Shown in pieces: positions 34,911-48,112 of a DNA stretch of 64,000 nt. The DNA is from Glandiceps talaboti (lineage: Eukaryota; Hemichordata; Enteropneusta; Spengelidae). A program made the translations under genes and the position numbers. The stretch lies in contig NC_135551.1 of the NCBI RefSeq assembly GCF_964340395.1, forward strand, positions 8,854,379 to 8,918,378, given 5' to 3'. The notes under the pieces are model-generated. The model had not been told where the DNA came from, did not search any database, and saw only the letters and a list, made by a program, of their open reading frames with translations. Every line of letters starts with the position of its first letter. Position 1 is the first letter of the stretch.

Positions 34911-37900
34911 CTACTACTACTTGCAAAAAGTATTTACAAGCATTTCCATGTAGGTCAATGAAATATCACCTATGTGGGTTATACTTCAATAGTCGGTCAA
35001 ACAGCGTAAAGGTCTACATTCTACAATGATATATACATTCGATGTTAGTCAGAGAGGACAACAATGACAGACATGATTGTTCAACTCGGTGCGATCTAAG
35101 ATGAATTCACGGTGTATATTTGGTTACGTCGCCTTTGAATTGATGATGATGACGACTCGTCCGACCTAGACTGTTCTGGTCCAGTTTCAAGTGAAAGTCA
35201 GAATTATCACGGTGCCATTGATTATACTAACTGTGATGAAACTCGCCCACTCTAGTCTCTATGACTTCATTAGCCCCAAAATGCAAGAACTTAATAATGG
35301 TATTGTAAATCGAAGTTCATGCATGCTCTGACTGTCGCCTGTTTTTTGTTTTCTTACATTTTATACAATTTTGAATTGTTAGCTTTGTATTTCCTGCATT
35401 AATGTTGAAAACTGGTCTTTTTACTGTGCGTCTTCAATGCGCAGGTAAAATAGTGTGTTAATCTAGCATCGTGAGTACGCGCTCGCTTATGGTTTTGCAT
35501 ACCTTGGACTGCCTGTCATTCAGTATTGTTTTAGCCTATTTATTTCTAAAGAATGGTCTGTAAAGGGACTGCTTTAGTTGTCACAGTGCCTTTGTGGATT
35601 TATAAATCGATTTATGACAAGTGAGTCTACCTATTTTTTTTCCGACCCACTCAGTCAAGGAGTGCGATACACCAATCACCGTGTATTTAGCTTTGTATAC
35701 AGTGTATGGATAATAGCAAGTTTCGGGACTGAAAAATCATAAATTGTTTGTTAGACTTATTTTTTATTCAATGTAATCTGGGTTGATTAGGAATTTTCAG
35801 ATATCAGGATTTAAACCTCGGATTTCAACTCAGAAAGGCTATATTTTTTTGCCTCAGTCTGAATTATATTAGTAGAACTCTCACCAACGTTCCCAATGTG
35901 AAGTGATCTGAAAGTTGGTGAGAGGTCCTCACGTTGGATTGCAGCACTGCATGTTCTTGCCGAGAAGATAAAGAGGTGTAATAATTATGGTTTAAAACTG
36001 ACTTTTACAAACGCCAGTCGTGTAGGGTCTATGATTTTTTATGTTGTGGATGAATGCGGCACTTTGATCTGAACCTCAGACCACTATAATAGGAACAGAC
36101 TAGAATCGCTTTTTGTTTTAGGTGTGAATGGGGCTCTAAACCCATCTTCTCTGTCGTGCATGGTTACCCTTCAAACCTGCTTCAAGCCGAACGTTGTGCA
36201 AAACGATACTTCGTGTCTTTACGGGTTTTTTTTGCAATTGTGTTTTAGTGGCCTGAGTCTGAACAAGTGTTCATACAGTACAGCAAAGTCCCACCAACAA
36301 AATCCATAGCAATAGATGCAGGAAAACCTCAGTATGGGCGACGGTGAAATCATGGTGTTAGTTCTAAAACTTTTGAAAGCAAGAACATATGTTTGTGCAA
36401 CTTTTGTATTAAAAGCATACCATTCCAATTCAAGGACAACGATTTTGTTCAGAAATGGTGGTAGGACTATAATCCTTCCTACCTCCTTCCTTCCTACCTC
36501 CATAGTTCAAAACCGCTGATCGTAACTGCATGGTACAGCGCATCTACATTTATTTCTGAGTTACGGAGGGCATTATTTGATAAGTACCCCATTCGTCCCT
36601 GTATTAGATCTTGTATAGTCATAATATTACAAAGATATGTGATTGTTGTGATCATTTCATTTGCTCATTATGTATTCAAGTGTAGTCAAATTTTCTTAGG
36701 TGTATGAGCAACTTTACTTCACCAATAAATTCTACTTTCTCACGAGTATTGTAAAATAACATGGCTATAATATGATACTACACAGCACGTTTTAGACGTA
36801 TTTGCATATCAATGTCATCTTCAAATTTTCTTGAAGAATTCTTCATCCAGATACTCTAACATACCGGCACACCAAATGTCAGCCCATTCAATCGATTAGT
36901 TTTGCGGCTGTCATTCATTTTTACTTTGAATTCTTTTATTTACAAAACAAATGACAGTTTTTGACCCCAAAAATGACCAAAAACAGAAAATTGAAAATAT
37001 CTTGCTGTCATAAACAAATATGAATAGACTTCTCGATAAAATTCCATTTACTCATTGGGAACATCGAACGTACAATGTCAAAAAGTCGCACTGGCGCAAA
37101 GTATCATGGGAAAACTTTCTTTGGCACACCTCACTTAGGAAATATAGCCGCAACAAAAAAGTTAATACTGGGATCATGTCTTTTTAAATTTAGCTTTTAC
37201 CTTATAGAATAGAAGTATCAAAAGTGTATGCACTAACAAGTATCTGTGGTTTGTGCAAACATGCCAAATCGCTGATGATTGTTAAACAACAAAACTTTGC
37301 ATACCATTGTCATTAATAATTCTACGTTTTACTTCTGAATCAGTTCTAAACACTTACGATTGAAATGATCGTCAACGATACGCTGATTTGTAGTTGAGGG
37401 TAATTAAAAATATTTTACAATGACGATTTCGACCATTAGCCGATGGAGGTGACCCCAACCAAACCTGTCACAAGATATAAACTTGCACACTTTTTTGTGT
37501 CAATATGTCTGTTCTGGTCAGTCTGTTTTGGGAATTTATGGTACATTCACTGTCGCAGTTTTCAGCCAGGGTCACGTTATTCGACGATTACTATTTGGAT
37601 AAACACTGCAAAAAAGTAACACCCGTCATTGTTGCTTAGACATTTTCCTAGGGTCTTTTTCAACAGGATTTATAGTAAGAAGTAACTTTGTTGATGGTGT
37701 AGTCACTGAATTTATAACCCTACATCGATGACTTAGTAATTGAACACGCAAATGAATTATCTACTACCGATCCGACCCTGGGATTCGATCACAATTCATG
37801 GCGTCGCTTGCCAGTCTATGTCTTGGTCACGCAAACGTGAACACTCTGATATCTGAAATACTTCTTTGCTCCAGATACGCACCTTTTTTCATGGAAAATG

Positions 37901-38260
37901 TCATATAGTTTGAAGTAAGCTGGGAGAAAATATTAATGAGATATTTGTAGATTTAAATAAGAGTGAAATGATAGTCAAGTGATTTTGAACCATCTCCGTG
38001 TATTCTGCTTTAGCGAAAACACTGACAACTACTAGTATGTGATCGCCGATATTAGTTCTCGCAAAACCAATATACCACAACATCAGTGTTGAATCTTTTG
38101 TACGAATGCCTGAGCATGACAAAATATCCGAAGAAAACAGCGAGGGTTGTTGGCTGAGCCGGTATCCGAAAATCAAATAAAGTCTGTTTGAAAACTGCGA
38201 CTGTGAGTGTATAGTTGATGATTCAAGGACGGTTGCCTATTAAAGACACATCGGTTTGTT

Positions 38261-38294
38261 CATGGAGGTAGAAAAGACGTGTTCCTACCTCCAT
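38261..38294. mobile_element. 34-bp palindromic micro-element with 8-bp duplication
   Basis: CATGGAGGTAG and its reverse complement CTACCTCCAT(G) enclose AAAAGACGTGTTC. GGTTTGTT flanks both sides (38253-38260 and 38295-38302). A further TGGAGGTAGGCTACCTC dyad follows at 38310. Confidence 0.65.
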
Positions 38295-39569
38295 GGTTTG
38301 TTCAAAAATGGAGGTAGGCTACCTCGAATATTCAAAGTTATCAGTTTTGAATCTGTGTTGCTATTGTTGACCATTACTCACATACCAGTCCCTCACCCTC
38401 TTAGAAGTACAACTGCGAAACTTCAAAGATTATCTACAAGGTTGTGAACTTTGTAGCAAGCAAGGTGGGGGTTATAGGAAGGTGTCATCTCTTTGACACT
38501 TACAATGTGGTGATTGTTAACTGCCCTCACTTCGTTTTATTTTGTCATTTTTTTAGCTTTAAGTTGACGACATACCACCTTCCATGCAAAGATGACATTC
38601 TGTTTTAACAAAACCAATAGGTAGAGGTATTATTTGTATTTTTTGTATCGCGTTTAACTTTCAGCGATACCAATTTTACTGAAGTGCAAATTGGTCATTA
38701 GCTGAAATTTTCACACAGCAATCTATTTAAATCCTACCGGCATAAGTATTACAGTGTTGTTGTGTTAGTTGTCTGTGGTTTTTGCGTAGTAGAAAGTAAC
38801 AGCACTACGTCCTCTTTGTCCTACATTATCGGCCTGCAAAAGGCATTTCAAGTTCAATTATTTCAACTTCTTCTTTGTATAGTGGGTAATGTCAATCAAG
38901 GTATGGGTTTATTGATTTCTGAACATTTCTTGCCACCTGCGAAGGGGTCACGTGAGAATCACTTTTGACAATGCACATTGCTTGTCCTTACGCCAGGGGA
39001 CAGTCTTAGTGGCAGAAAAGCAGTAGAGTATGACAGTTAATGACAACCTAATATACTGCCAAAAACATTCGGCCTTATCAATGGCGACATACTGACTGCT
39101 CGAACTTCTGGACTTACTCAAGGCCTCGCCCGGTCGTCAAATTGCAAAGAACAATGAAGAACAGCTGAACACCTTCCTGTGGTCATCTGTTCCTTTCCGT
39201 ACCGACTCTCAATTGTTTTGCTGTGTTTACTTGTTTATCTTTAATAACAATAGTTTTTTAACTAACACCAATGTTCTTCCACTTTCTTTGCTTTCAAAGT
39301 CAGTCACTTACTGTTGTAGCTTAACTTGCCAGTCAAAGACAGCCATCCTCAACTGGACACACAACATGACAACAAAGATATACCAGGAAATCATGACGTT
39401 TTGAATCATGTCATTCGGCCCTCAACCCTGTTTTTGACAATTAAAAAATGCTCTACTACCCATCACAGCCAGTATCAGTAGTGGGTTTTCACCTAAGCGT
39501 AGACGAACGACATATGCAGACAGACAACTATTGATATGCAAATACGAACGTAAGCATGAATAGATGCCA

Positions 39570-39640
39570 CGTATAAATCGACTGAAACCTCATTAATCTA
39601 TTGACAATATTTAACGTCTTCAGCCCGAGTGGGTGAAAGA
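39570..39640. repeat. Isolated unit of the 147-bp satellite
   Basis: TATAAATCGACTGAAACCTC and TTGACAATATTTAACGTC match units of 40500-41290. Confidence 0.7.
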
Positions 39641-39914
39641 GAACGTTTCCTTTGTCAAGTAACTTGCATTTCATTATCACAAGCTTACAGATTTGTCAAT
39701 ACATTTCTTGTACACCTTCTTGCAGATGTTAATGAATTAAAAGAACATGGCGATTGGTTAATGGGCTTGGAATTGCAAGCTTGAGACGAGAACGTATTGA
39801 TTGTGCATGATTTGAACCATCAGTTCACTTTCCTTCTAATTCTTTTTAAATATAGAATTCATGTAATATGTTAGAATTAGTTATCAAAGTAATTCGAACA
39901 CGTGCTCCACGGAA

Positions 39915-40178
39915 TTGTCGTGCAAAAATGGACGGGTGCGGACGTGTTATCCGGGTTCCGAACGTCAATTGATTTTGGAAGCTATGGGTCAGCATGCTAA
40001 CAATTATCAACTGATAGCAGATCATGTCCGTGCAAATGTACGCATTCTGTCTCGAGATGTGCAAGACATTTACATTATTCGTTCTGCTACTGTAGTAAGA
40101 CGTAGAATAAGGGATGTCGTCCAACGTCATCAGAACAGGTCATTGTTCGCACAAATAGGAAACGACCAGAATTTATGA
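39915..40178 (+). other. Unassigned 87-codon frame, faintly SANT/Myb-like
   Basis: The frame reads ERQLILEAMGQHANNYQLIA and then DHVRANVRIL, which vaguely recalls a SANT/Myb helix pattern, but the conserved tryptophans are missing. The same stretch is open on the other strand. No splice support. It may be a remnant or chance. Confidence 0.15.
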
Positions 40179-40499
40179 CAGGGTGGACTTGGAATATTGT
40201 GATCATGTTGAACACGTTATGATTATTGATACCTTGATAGCCAGTTATAAAGGATGTATAGTGGGTTTCATAATGGTGCTGGTCGACAATAACACAACAA
40301 CCCGATCGTCGAATACATACGTCATGACTACATCAACGTTTGTTAAAGTTTCACAGCATTTTGTAACACTTTTGGACTAGAGATCGATTATTTGTTCCCG
40401 GCTTCTTCGCCTCATTGATTCACAAAACAAGTTACTTGACTGTGCAGACAGGGAAAAAAAATAGAAACAAAAATATGATATCCTTATGCAAATAAAATG

Positions 40500-41290
40500 C
40501 GACGTATAAATCGACGAAACTTATTATCTTTCGACAATATTTAACGTCGACGAAAGTGGACGTATGCAAATTTTAGAACGAAAACAGACGAAAACACATT
40601 TTAGAACGAAAGCCGACGAAAATCTATTGTTATGCAAATACAGTGACATATAAATCGACTTGGCCGACGAAAAGCTCATTAATCTATTGATAATATTTAA
40701 CGTCGACGAAAGTGGACGTATGCAAATTTTAGAACGAAAACACGTTTTAGAACGAAAGCCGACGAAAATCTATTGTTATGCAAATACAGAGTGACATATA
40801 AATCGACTTGGCCGACGAAAAGCTCATTAATCTATTGACAATATTTAACGTCGACGAAAGTGGACGTATGCAAATTTTAGAACGAAAACATTTAGAACTA
40901 AAGCCGACGAAAATCTATTGTTTTGCAAATACAGTTACTTATAAATCGACTTGGCCGACGAAAAGCTCATTAATCTATTGATAATATTTAACGTCGACGA
41001 AAGTGGACGTATGCAAATTTTAGAACGAAAACACATTTTAGAACGAAAGCCGACGAAAATCTATTGTTATACAAATACAGAGCGACGTATAAATCGACAT
41101 GGCCGACGAAAAGCTCATTAATCTATTGATAATATTTAACGTCGACGAAAGTGGACGTATGCAAATTTTAGAACGAAAGCACATTTTAGAACGAAAGCCG
41201 ACGAAAATCCATTGTTATGCTAATACGTGCAACGGATAAATCGAAATGACCAACGAAAAGGTCAATAATCAATTGACATATTTGTCTTCA
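40500..41290. repeat. Satellite with period near 147 bp, about five units
   Basis: Each unit has ATAAATCGACTTGGCCGACG, CTCATTAATCTATTGA, AATATTTAACGTCGACGAAA, GTGGACGTATGCAAATTTTA and GAACGAAAGCCGACGAAAAT. ACGAAA/TCGACG are highly over-represented. Diverged units occur at 39570-39640, 42535-42610 and, inverted, 43255-43360. Confidence 0.95.
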
Positions 41291-44009
41291 ACGAAATTTG
41301 AGGTATGGAAATTACCCTGACAAAAACTAAGTACAAATAACGGTAAAAGGTTGCGTAACTGAGCTGCTCGACAACCTACTGGGGGGGGGGGGGGGTCCAA
41401 GCTTGTCTAATTCGAAGTAAGTTTATAACTTTGTTATGCTACTTATCCTCTTCAGTTTCACCTGTGGCAAAAATAAAAGGTTCATAAAAATGTCTTGTCC
41501 AATCCGTTGAACAAACACAAAACATCAATACTAGTAGTACTCTCGGTTAAAACAGTTTTTAAAGGCTTCCTTTGAAAGTAGTCAGGGTAGATAACTGATA
41601 AATACAAGTCAAATTGAGGAATAATCGTTAATTGTCGCAAATATTTCAACATTTTAAGTTGAGGGGTAGTACTTTTTAATTATTAAAACAGTACAATCAC
41701 AAACGTTAGAGAAGTCTCCTGTGTATATAGTAAAATACAGATACTTTGGAAAGTTAAATTAGAAACGAATGCGACGTTTTGACAAGGACCATGATTTCAT
41801 TTTCAGAAGATGGATTGAAATATCGGATTCGTTTCAAAATAGCTGTATTGTACTGTCCTATTGACTCTCTCGGAACAATTAACAATACATTTTGTATTCT
41901 AATTATTGTTTTCGCTTGGCTATTTCAAATGCACCGGTGTGTATTGAGCAGTTCTACCAAAATATAGCTCTGTCATATACAAACCAAATAGCAATAATTT
42001 TTGGTAAATTTCACCCCAAACATTTCAACTCTTTTGTTTTGATACACTGCATAGTTTCTTTTCCGTTAAAGGTGGTTGAACTGGTTGAAATTGACACTTC
42101 AATATTTCAACGGACATCTCATAACATTAATTTGCATACCAACTTGTACAACGTCAGCTAATGATGTCACAATGTTATCAGGTTGAGAGTTTCTTAAAAC
42201 TATGATAATACCGTAGTTATTGACGTAGAAGTTTATTCATCTGTGCTTTAGACTGAGGCAAACATTTTGTAATAATGTTATCGCAAAGCATGCGCTCTTA
42301 TGAGAAAGTCGTGAGAAGAAAGCTCACATTCAGGTGCACACATGAGGAAATATTCACTCTTGGCCAAAATTATCAAACACGCTATATATTTGGCTCACGA
42401 CCAAAATCTCACCTAAATTTGCCCTCACAGGAGAGGAATTGGCATGAGGAAATTGTCACCAGTGAAATTTTACTCAGCTGATTGTTCTAGTGTGCTCCTG
42501 GCTAAATTAGTGCTTCTACAGGTGAACACCCACTAAGTAATTCATTGACAACAGTTAGCGTCTTCGACGAAAGTCGACTTATGGAAATTAACATGACAAA
42601 GAGTAAGTACAAGTAATGGTACGATATGGTTGCGTAACTGTGCTGCTCGACTACGTACTGGGGAGAATCACCAGAGCTTGTTGAATTCCAAGTACATGTA
42701 TAACTATAATTATGTTTTACTACTTTTACTCTGGAGTTTCACCTTTGACAAATAAAGGTTGTCACAAAAATGACTTGTCAAATTCATGGAATTAAAGCAG
42801 AACATAAGTAGAACCATTAACGTTCTTCACTTCCACTTCGAAAGCAACCAGGTTAGACAACCTACGAACGCATGTCGAATGAGGATTAACGGTTTATTTC
42901 CGTGAATATTTCGACCTTTTAATTTTCATGGTTCGTACTTTCTAATTATTAAGTCAGTAAAATATTAGATCTTAGAGAGAAGTCTCTAAATGCCCCTGCC
43001 AATCAACACAGTTCTACTCTTTGTCTAGATACAGTGCAAAGTTTGTCTTCCGTTAAGGATGATTTAACCTGATACTTCAATATTTCAATGGACATCTCAT
43101 TATAATTTGCATGCCAGAGTCTTACAACCTTAGCCAATGACGCTACAAAGTTCTCAAGTTGAGGGAACACCTGTTTCTCAAACCGCCGGCTACTGTTGCA
43201 GTGTCTGAGCAATACTACAATTTTTGATTGATGGAATCTAAAGATTTGCATATAGAATTACAGATGGTTTCAATGACGTTAAATATTGTCAAAAGACTAA
43301 TGAGTCTGCATTGTTGTTTAGGTCGTGTTCATTCGAGTTAACGTCCGTATTTGCATATGAATATCTCATTAACGAGGGGATCGTAGTTGACCGTCGGTAT
43401 AAGTGCTTAGGTGAAAACCCGCTAATCAGACTTTTTCCATATATTATATTCCACCCTAACTTAACCCATATGACCGCCCCATTTATAACTCGTATGTCCG
43501 GACATGAACATGATTGGCTGTTCGCTGACCAAGGGGTATGAGACCATATGTGGAAGTGGGGGATAAGCTTATCAAATATGACCGTAGTTCCATGTAAATT
43601 AAAACTTATAGTTATGCTTATAGTCGTTACGTTTTCAGTTTATTGTGGTACCCGCTTGATGCTTTCTCTGAAGATGCCGACGGGATCAGTCTAAAATTCA
43701 GTTCTGGTGTATAAACTACAATGTATCACACATATCATGACTCTCACTATCCAATCCATCGGCTATACACTGGAGAACACAAGGACTATACTGACTGTTT
43801 TCTATCCAGCACGAAATAAATTGAGAATACGTGGAACTTATATGTACATGAACAGTAGCTCCGACAACTCTGACAAGTCTCTATATACCCCATCAGGCCT
43901 CTTTGCTGGAGTTCGCGGAGCGTGTGTTGTCAGTGCTAATCTCGTCTAGTTCCTATCACCGTGTTCCTAAACAGTATCGTTACCATTTACACCTCCACTC
44001 ACTAAACTT
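41291..44009. other. Intron segment with degenerate satellite units
   Basis: Two diverged copies of a longer unit are visible: 41340-42200 and 42600-43250 share GGTTGCGTAACTG.GCTGCTCGAC, CAACCTACTGGGG-like text, AGTTTCACCT..GACAAA and TCTCAT.A.AATTTGCATGCC. No gene recognised. A poly-G run lies at 41380-41395. Confidence 0.5.
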
Positions 44010-44095
44010 GGTTTAGTCATAGAAAATAGAGAGGACCCTCTCTATTGTCTATGGTTTAGTTAGATACCAATTGGCATCTGGACTAGAGCTAATCA
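43930..44095. repeat. Dispersed repeat, partner of 50250-50640
   Basis: Shares TCTAGTTCCTAT, TTACCATTTA(C/T)ACCTCCACTC, GGTTTAGTTAGA and TTGGCATC..GACTA with 50250-50640. Function unknown. Confidence 0.6.
44010..44060. mobile_element. 35-bp palindromic micro-element with 8-bp duplication
   Basis: CATAGAAAATAGAGAGG and its reverse-complement-like partner CCTCTCTATTGTCTAT occupy 44018-44052. GGTTTAGT flanks both sides (44010-44017 and 44053-44060). The related repeat at 50599-50640 reads GGTTTAGTTAGAAACC without the palindrome, so it looks like the empty site. Confidence 0.72.
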
Positions 44096-44640
44096 CGAGT
44101 CCATCACAACGTGCATGCATCATTTTCTGATGTCCGCATTTTGGACATTGAAGTAAATGATTTTACATTTCTGAGTCTCATTCTGTATTTTTCCACTGTT
44201 CTATATGTGGTAGCTACTACTTTTGGCACAATTAAAAAAAAAGATGTTACGAAGACGAAAAAAAATATAATCGAGATGCACGATAAACATTTTTGGAAAA
44301 AAAGTCACATAAATGACTGCAGTATCGATATTTTTAATTGGCATGATTGAAGACTTTAAAAAATGAATGATGATAAAAGTGAGATTTTGCCTCAGTGATG
44401 GTTTTTCTATACAAGCGATAACATCACGATACCGGGTACTTCACAAACATTATCTCACTGACTTCAAAACCATAGTGACTAAATCGTTTTATACAATTAG
44501 ACGGCATGATGTTTTTTACGTCTCGCACAAGCATATACAATGGTACACTTTACCAAATTGTAATAGACCATGTAAATATTACATTGACCGATGCAGATCT
44601 TGCTCGCGCAGGTTGGGTAGATTTATATGCTACGTTATGC

Positions 44641-44900
44641 CTTAGGCCTAAAAAATAACTGTTTGGTCTCTGTTACCCGACCCACCTAGTTTTTCACTGC
44701 CGACCCTTAACTTTTTTACGTGTTCTTGAAAAACTAACAAAATCGCAACAATTGTGAAGTCTCACGAGACATAGTGGATGCAGAAACTGACATCAACTTA
44801 AAAAGACAATATAAAACTGTTCCTCCAATCTGTAATGGTTGTACATCTAATGGAAAGAAGCCAATAACACAGAGATCATTTGGAAAAAATGGAAAACCAG
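44641..44900 (+). repeat. Dispersed repeat related to 59265-59465
   Basis: Shares CCTAGTTTTTCAC, CCGACCCT.AACTTTTTT, AACAAAATCGCAA, ATGGATGC..AAACTGA and ATATAAAACT.TTCCTCCAAT-like text with the copies at 59 kb. Confidence 0.7.
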
Positions 44901-45001
44901 AATTAGACACTCGCACATGAATAAAAATAAATCTACCTACCCCACCTATTTATTTATTTTGCCTAATCGGAACAACACAATTTTTTTAACAGGCCTATTT
45001 C

Positions 45002-45187
45002 TAGTCTCGCTGCCAGACTCGAGACTATCGTCCCTAATCTGTTTACCGAGCGGCGCAGCCGCGAGAAGAGAGGGACCAGTCCCGGGACAGTCCCGGGACA
45101 GTCCCGGGACTGGTCCCTCTCTTCTCGCGGCTGCGCCGCTCGGTAAACAGATTAGGGACTATAGTCTCGAGTCTGGCAGCGAGACTA
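45002..45187. mobile_element. 186-bp perfect-palindrome element with 9-bp target duplication
   Basis: Arms start TAGTCTCGCTGCCAGACTCG and are reverse complements across the whole length, differing at about one base. The centre carries CAGTCCCGGGA three times. GCCTATTTC flanks both sides (44993-45001 and 45188-45196). GC-rich compared with its surroundings. A 9-bp duplication fits Mutator-like transposition. A second copy lies at 54835-54977. Confidence 0.92.
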
Positions 45188-45305
45188 GCCTATTTCCTAA
45201 CTCAACCTTAAATTATTGGACCCTTGTGAACCAAAAATGTGCGAAAATACAACGCCAAAATAGTAACGCTTTGCACAGTTTTCACACTGAGCAATACGAT
45301 TAGAT

Positions 45306-45336
45306 CATAGACAGTGAAGTTCTCCAGTGTCTCTGG
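45306..45336. mobile_element. Degenerate palindromic micro-element
   Basis: CATAGACAGTG..CCAGTGTCTCTGG resembles the termini of 44018-44052 and 51709-51742. Flanks share TTAGA only. Confidence 0.35.
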
Positions 45337-45533
45337 TTAGACCGACAACAATGAAACCGTTAGCGGGATCTCAGAGTCATACTCATTCACATACAATTTT
45401 TTATGGCTGTTCACGTTGGTTAGCAACATCTCTGTCTTTGAGTTTGAATGAAATCGCTGCCATTCCCTACAGGAAACTGTTCTATGGAATTACATGCCAG
45501 GAGCGCTTTCAATATCATAGAATGTTTTGTTGA

Positions 45534-45535
<2 letters not shown>

Positions 45536-45573
<38 letters not shown>

Positions 45574-45587
45574 GGGGGGGGGGGGGG
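45536..45587. repeat. Poly-T (37) followed directly by poly-G (15)
   Basis: Abutting homopolymers; the proline/lysine-rich frame across them is an artefact. Length may be unreliable in the assembly. Confidence 0.95.
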
Positions 45588-45599
45588 TTCGACAACTTT

Positions 45600-47198
45600 T
45601 ACCAAGACAACCATTATATTAATCATTATAGTAACTACCTAGCATGGCTAATAGCCATACTGAGGTAGAACTGTAGATTGCTAAAATGTTATGGGTTGCT
45701 GGTTGTACACAACCTCAGCATATGCCACTTGACTTTCAGGCATTAATAGGTGGCAGAAATAGTCCGCACCAGGGCCGCTCTGTAGTCCGCATAAAAGGGT
45801 GACTAAGCCCAGACAATATTGTCCAGACCAGATTTGGAGGTGTGAACGCATTTAAAGCTGACTCGGTTCTAAATCTTGGTGCATATTCATGAGGTCGACA
45901 CCTAGAAAATGAACCATGTGTACATTTCTTTTGTTATTTGTTAGTTTATTTATGCGGGTAAACTGTGTCTTCACTAACATTTTCCACTAAAAGTTTCAAA
46001 ATTGTCTTGTTTTTTGAAGGACTACTATAATAATATTTCGCCGCCCTTGCTTTATTGTCATATCAGGAAAGTCAAGAACTTGACAAAAGCTATTCAAAAC
46101 AAAGTAATCAAAGTTGCAAAACCAAAATGGTGCCGTGGAGAGTTGTGTCTGGTCATGTTCTGATCATGGAAGTATAGTATAACCCACGGTCTGATCTAGT
46201 AGCAGTATATCAATGACGAATCTACATAACAAACAAACAAACACACAAACAACACACACACACACACGGTGATATTAAAAAGCACGCAACACAAAGGTTG
46301 GTTCACATCCCTCGCATCAGTACCGGTACCCATTCTACTGAGTTATAAATATAAATCACATTCTCAGCTACAACATTGAACTTGTATGATACAAAAATCT
46401 TCAGAATGTGCGGGCCATATTTTCACTATCGGCATTGGCAGTCACCATCACTGCCTTTAAAAAAAATTAATACAGATAAATGGAAGCAAAAACAATCCTC
46501 TTGACGGTAGTTTAGTAGTCAGTTATGAATTATGTAACGTTAAATAACGCTATTCAAATATTTCCCTCTATGAATACATCCATGCTCCCATATACCGATA
46601 GTAAATCTTCAAACATCCATACAGACATGCGGACTTTGCTCCCTACTAGATACATCCATGTTTTACGTTACTTTCGTATTGCAAATTTAGCTGATGATGT
46701 CATGTCAAAGCCACGTGGTCTAAAAACCAGAATCTCCGTACATACATTTCGATATTAAATTATTTATCCGTGATGTTTAGAATTTTGGTCGGTCAATATA
46801 GTTTCAATGACCAAGCGTGACCCCCACTGATGTCTAAAGTACTAATATCAGTACCTGACCGACCATGGCCATGGCCTTGTTTTTGTTTTTGATTTTCTTG
46901 ATTCAATATTCAAATCTACGTAATGTCTGGTTTGTTAGGCCATAAATTCCAAGCATATTTACCATGATATCACAAATATAGACCAGTTACAGAAAGTAAT
47001 AAGTGTCAGCAAAATACTGTAATATCGACACTGTTTCACGGATTTTAGGGACGCTGGTGCTTGGATTATTTTACGGTTAACATTACCTAGCCAGTAATAT
47101 AAGGAGTAGTACATGGGTATTTTATCCCTGGACTTTATATCGAAATGGAATAAGCTGAAACAGTTCTTCTTTGAGCAGGAAATATGTTGTGATTATGG

Positions 47199-47245
<47 letters not shown>

Positions 47246-47330
47246 GCCAACACATCGGCAACGAGAGTAATGACATTGACTATACGTAATATGTAAAGAT
47301 GTAGTGTAAAATTGGAATACGGTCGTCAGG
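45600..47330. other. Intron segment, no gene recognised
   Basis: Contains an (AC)n patch at 46250-46267 and an (AT)n tract at 47203-47242. Short frames show no domain. Confidence 0.5.
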
Positions 47331-47334
47331 AACT

Positions 47335-47520
47335 AGATTAGGGTAGGGGGAGGCTCAGGAGAAAATTGTTGTCACGGGAAAAAAACGAATTGGGACGTGC
47401 GTGAAAATTCGGATTGTCTGAAAGGGGCCCGGAGTCACGTACAAATATTTTGCTCATGAGTTGAACCAAATTTAACTCCAGGAGCAGACGTTTAACAAGC
47501 GTATTTTTAAAAGGGTGACT
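47335..47520 (+). repeat. GC-rich dispersed repeat, copy 2 of 3
   Basis: See 32930-33095 for shared blocks. Right of it, 47577-47655 folds as an imperfect hairpin (TTTCAGGC..CTTGGAGGA..TCCTCCAAG..GCCTGAAA). Confidence 0.8.
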
Positions 47521-48000
47521 GGCAGAGAATGTGTGTCTCTTGAAGGGTAGACAATATACTCGCGATAGACTATGGGTTTCAGGCCACTGTGTCAGACGTG
47601 GTCTTGGAGGAGTCAGTACAATTCCTCCAAGAGTGGTAAGAGGCCAAGCCTGAAATAGACGGGTTTGCAAGTAGAAGTTTACATGCCTTGTCTGTGGTTT
47701 ACATTGTGCACGCAAAACATCTCACAAAACCGGCCATAACTAAAGCGGCATATCAGTAAATATGAAAAACGTGATCTTGGTAATTTGGATACCAGTTCTG
47801 AAAATATTCTCTGGGAAAATAGGTTAAAATGAACATCGAGATAGCTGCCTATTTCCCATTGTTTATAAATCGTCAAGAGGTTAAGCTATCCACTCAGATG
47901 AACCACTCTTTGTCACTTTATAATCTGGCATTATACATGGGATAATTTCCAAAATGTACATGTTTTATCATTTCATTTTGGACTTTATAGAAGTTGATGA

Positions 48001-48002
<2 letters not shown>

Positions 48003-48097
<95 letters not shown>

Positions 48098-48112
48098 ATA
48101 TATATATATATA
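48003..48112. repeat. (AT)n microsatellite beside a LINE fragment
   Basis: TA run inserted near the 3' end of the LINE fragment at 48113-49010; LINE-like frame (DLFIDNVKVEQVT) resumes at its edge. Confidence 0.97.

Larger units (their letters stand above)
34615..39560. other. Large intron segment, no gene recognised
   Basis: Read on both strands; no exon with a known domain was found. It contains short palindromes at 34879-34910 (CTCAGACCACT..AGTGGTCTGAG), 35878-35924 (CTCTCACCAAC..GTTGGTGAGAG) and 38261-38294. The remaining frames look random. Confidence 0.5.

Noticed and set aside
44917-45303. 128-codon plus-strand frame with a symmetric peptide
   Set aside because: It reads through the perfect palindrome at 45002-45187; the same peptide appears on both strands and at 54.8 kb.
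45420-45642. Poly-Lys/Pro and poly-Phe/Gly frames
   Set aside because: Abutting poly-T and poly-G tracts.
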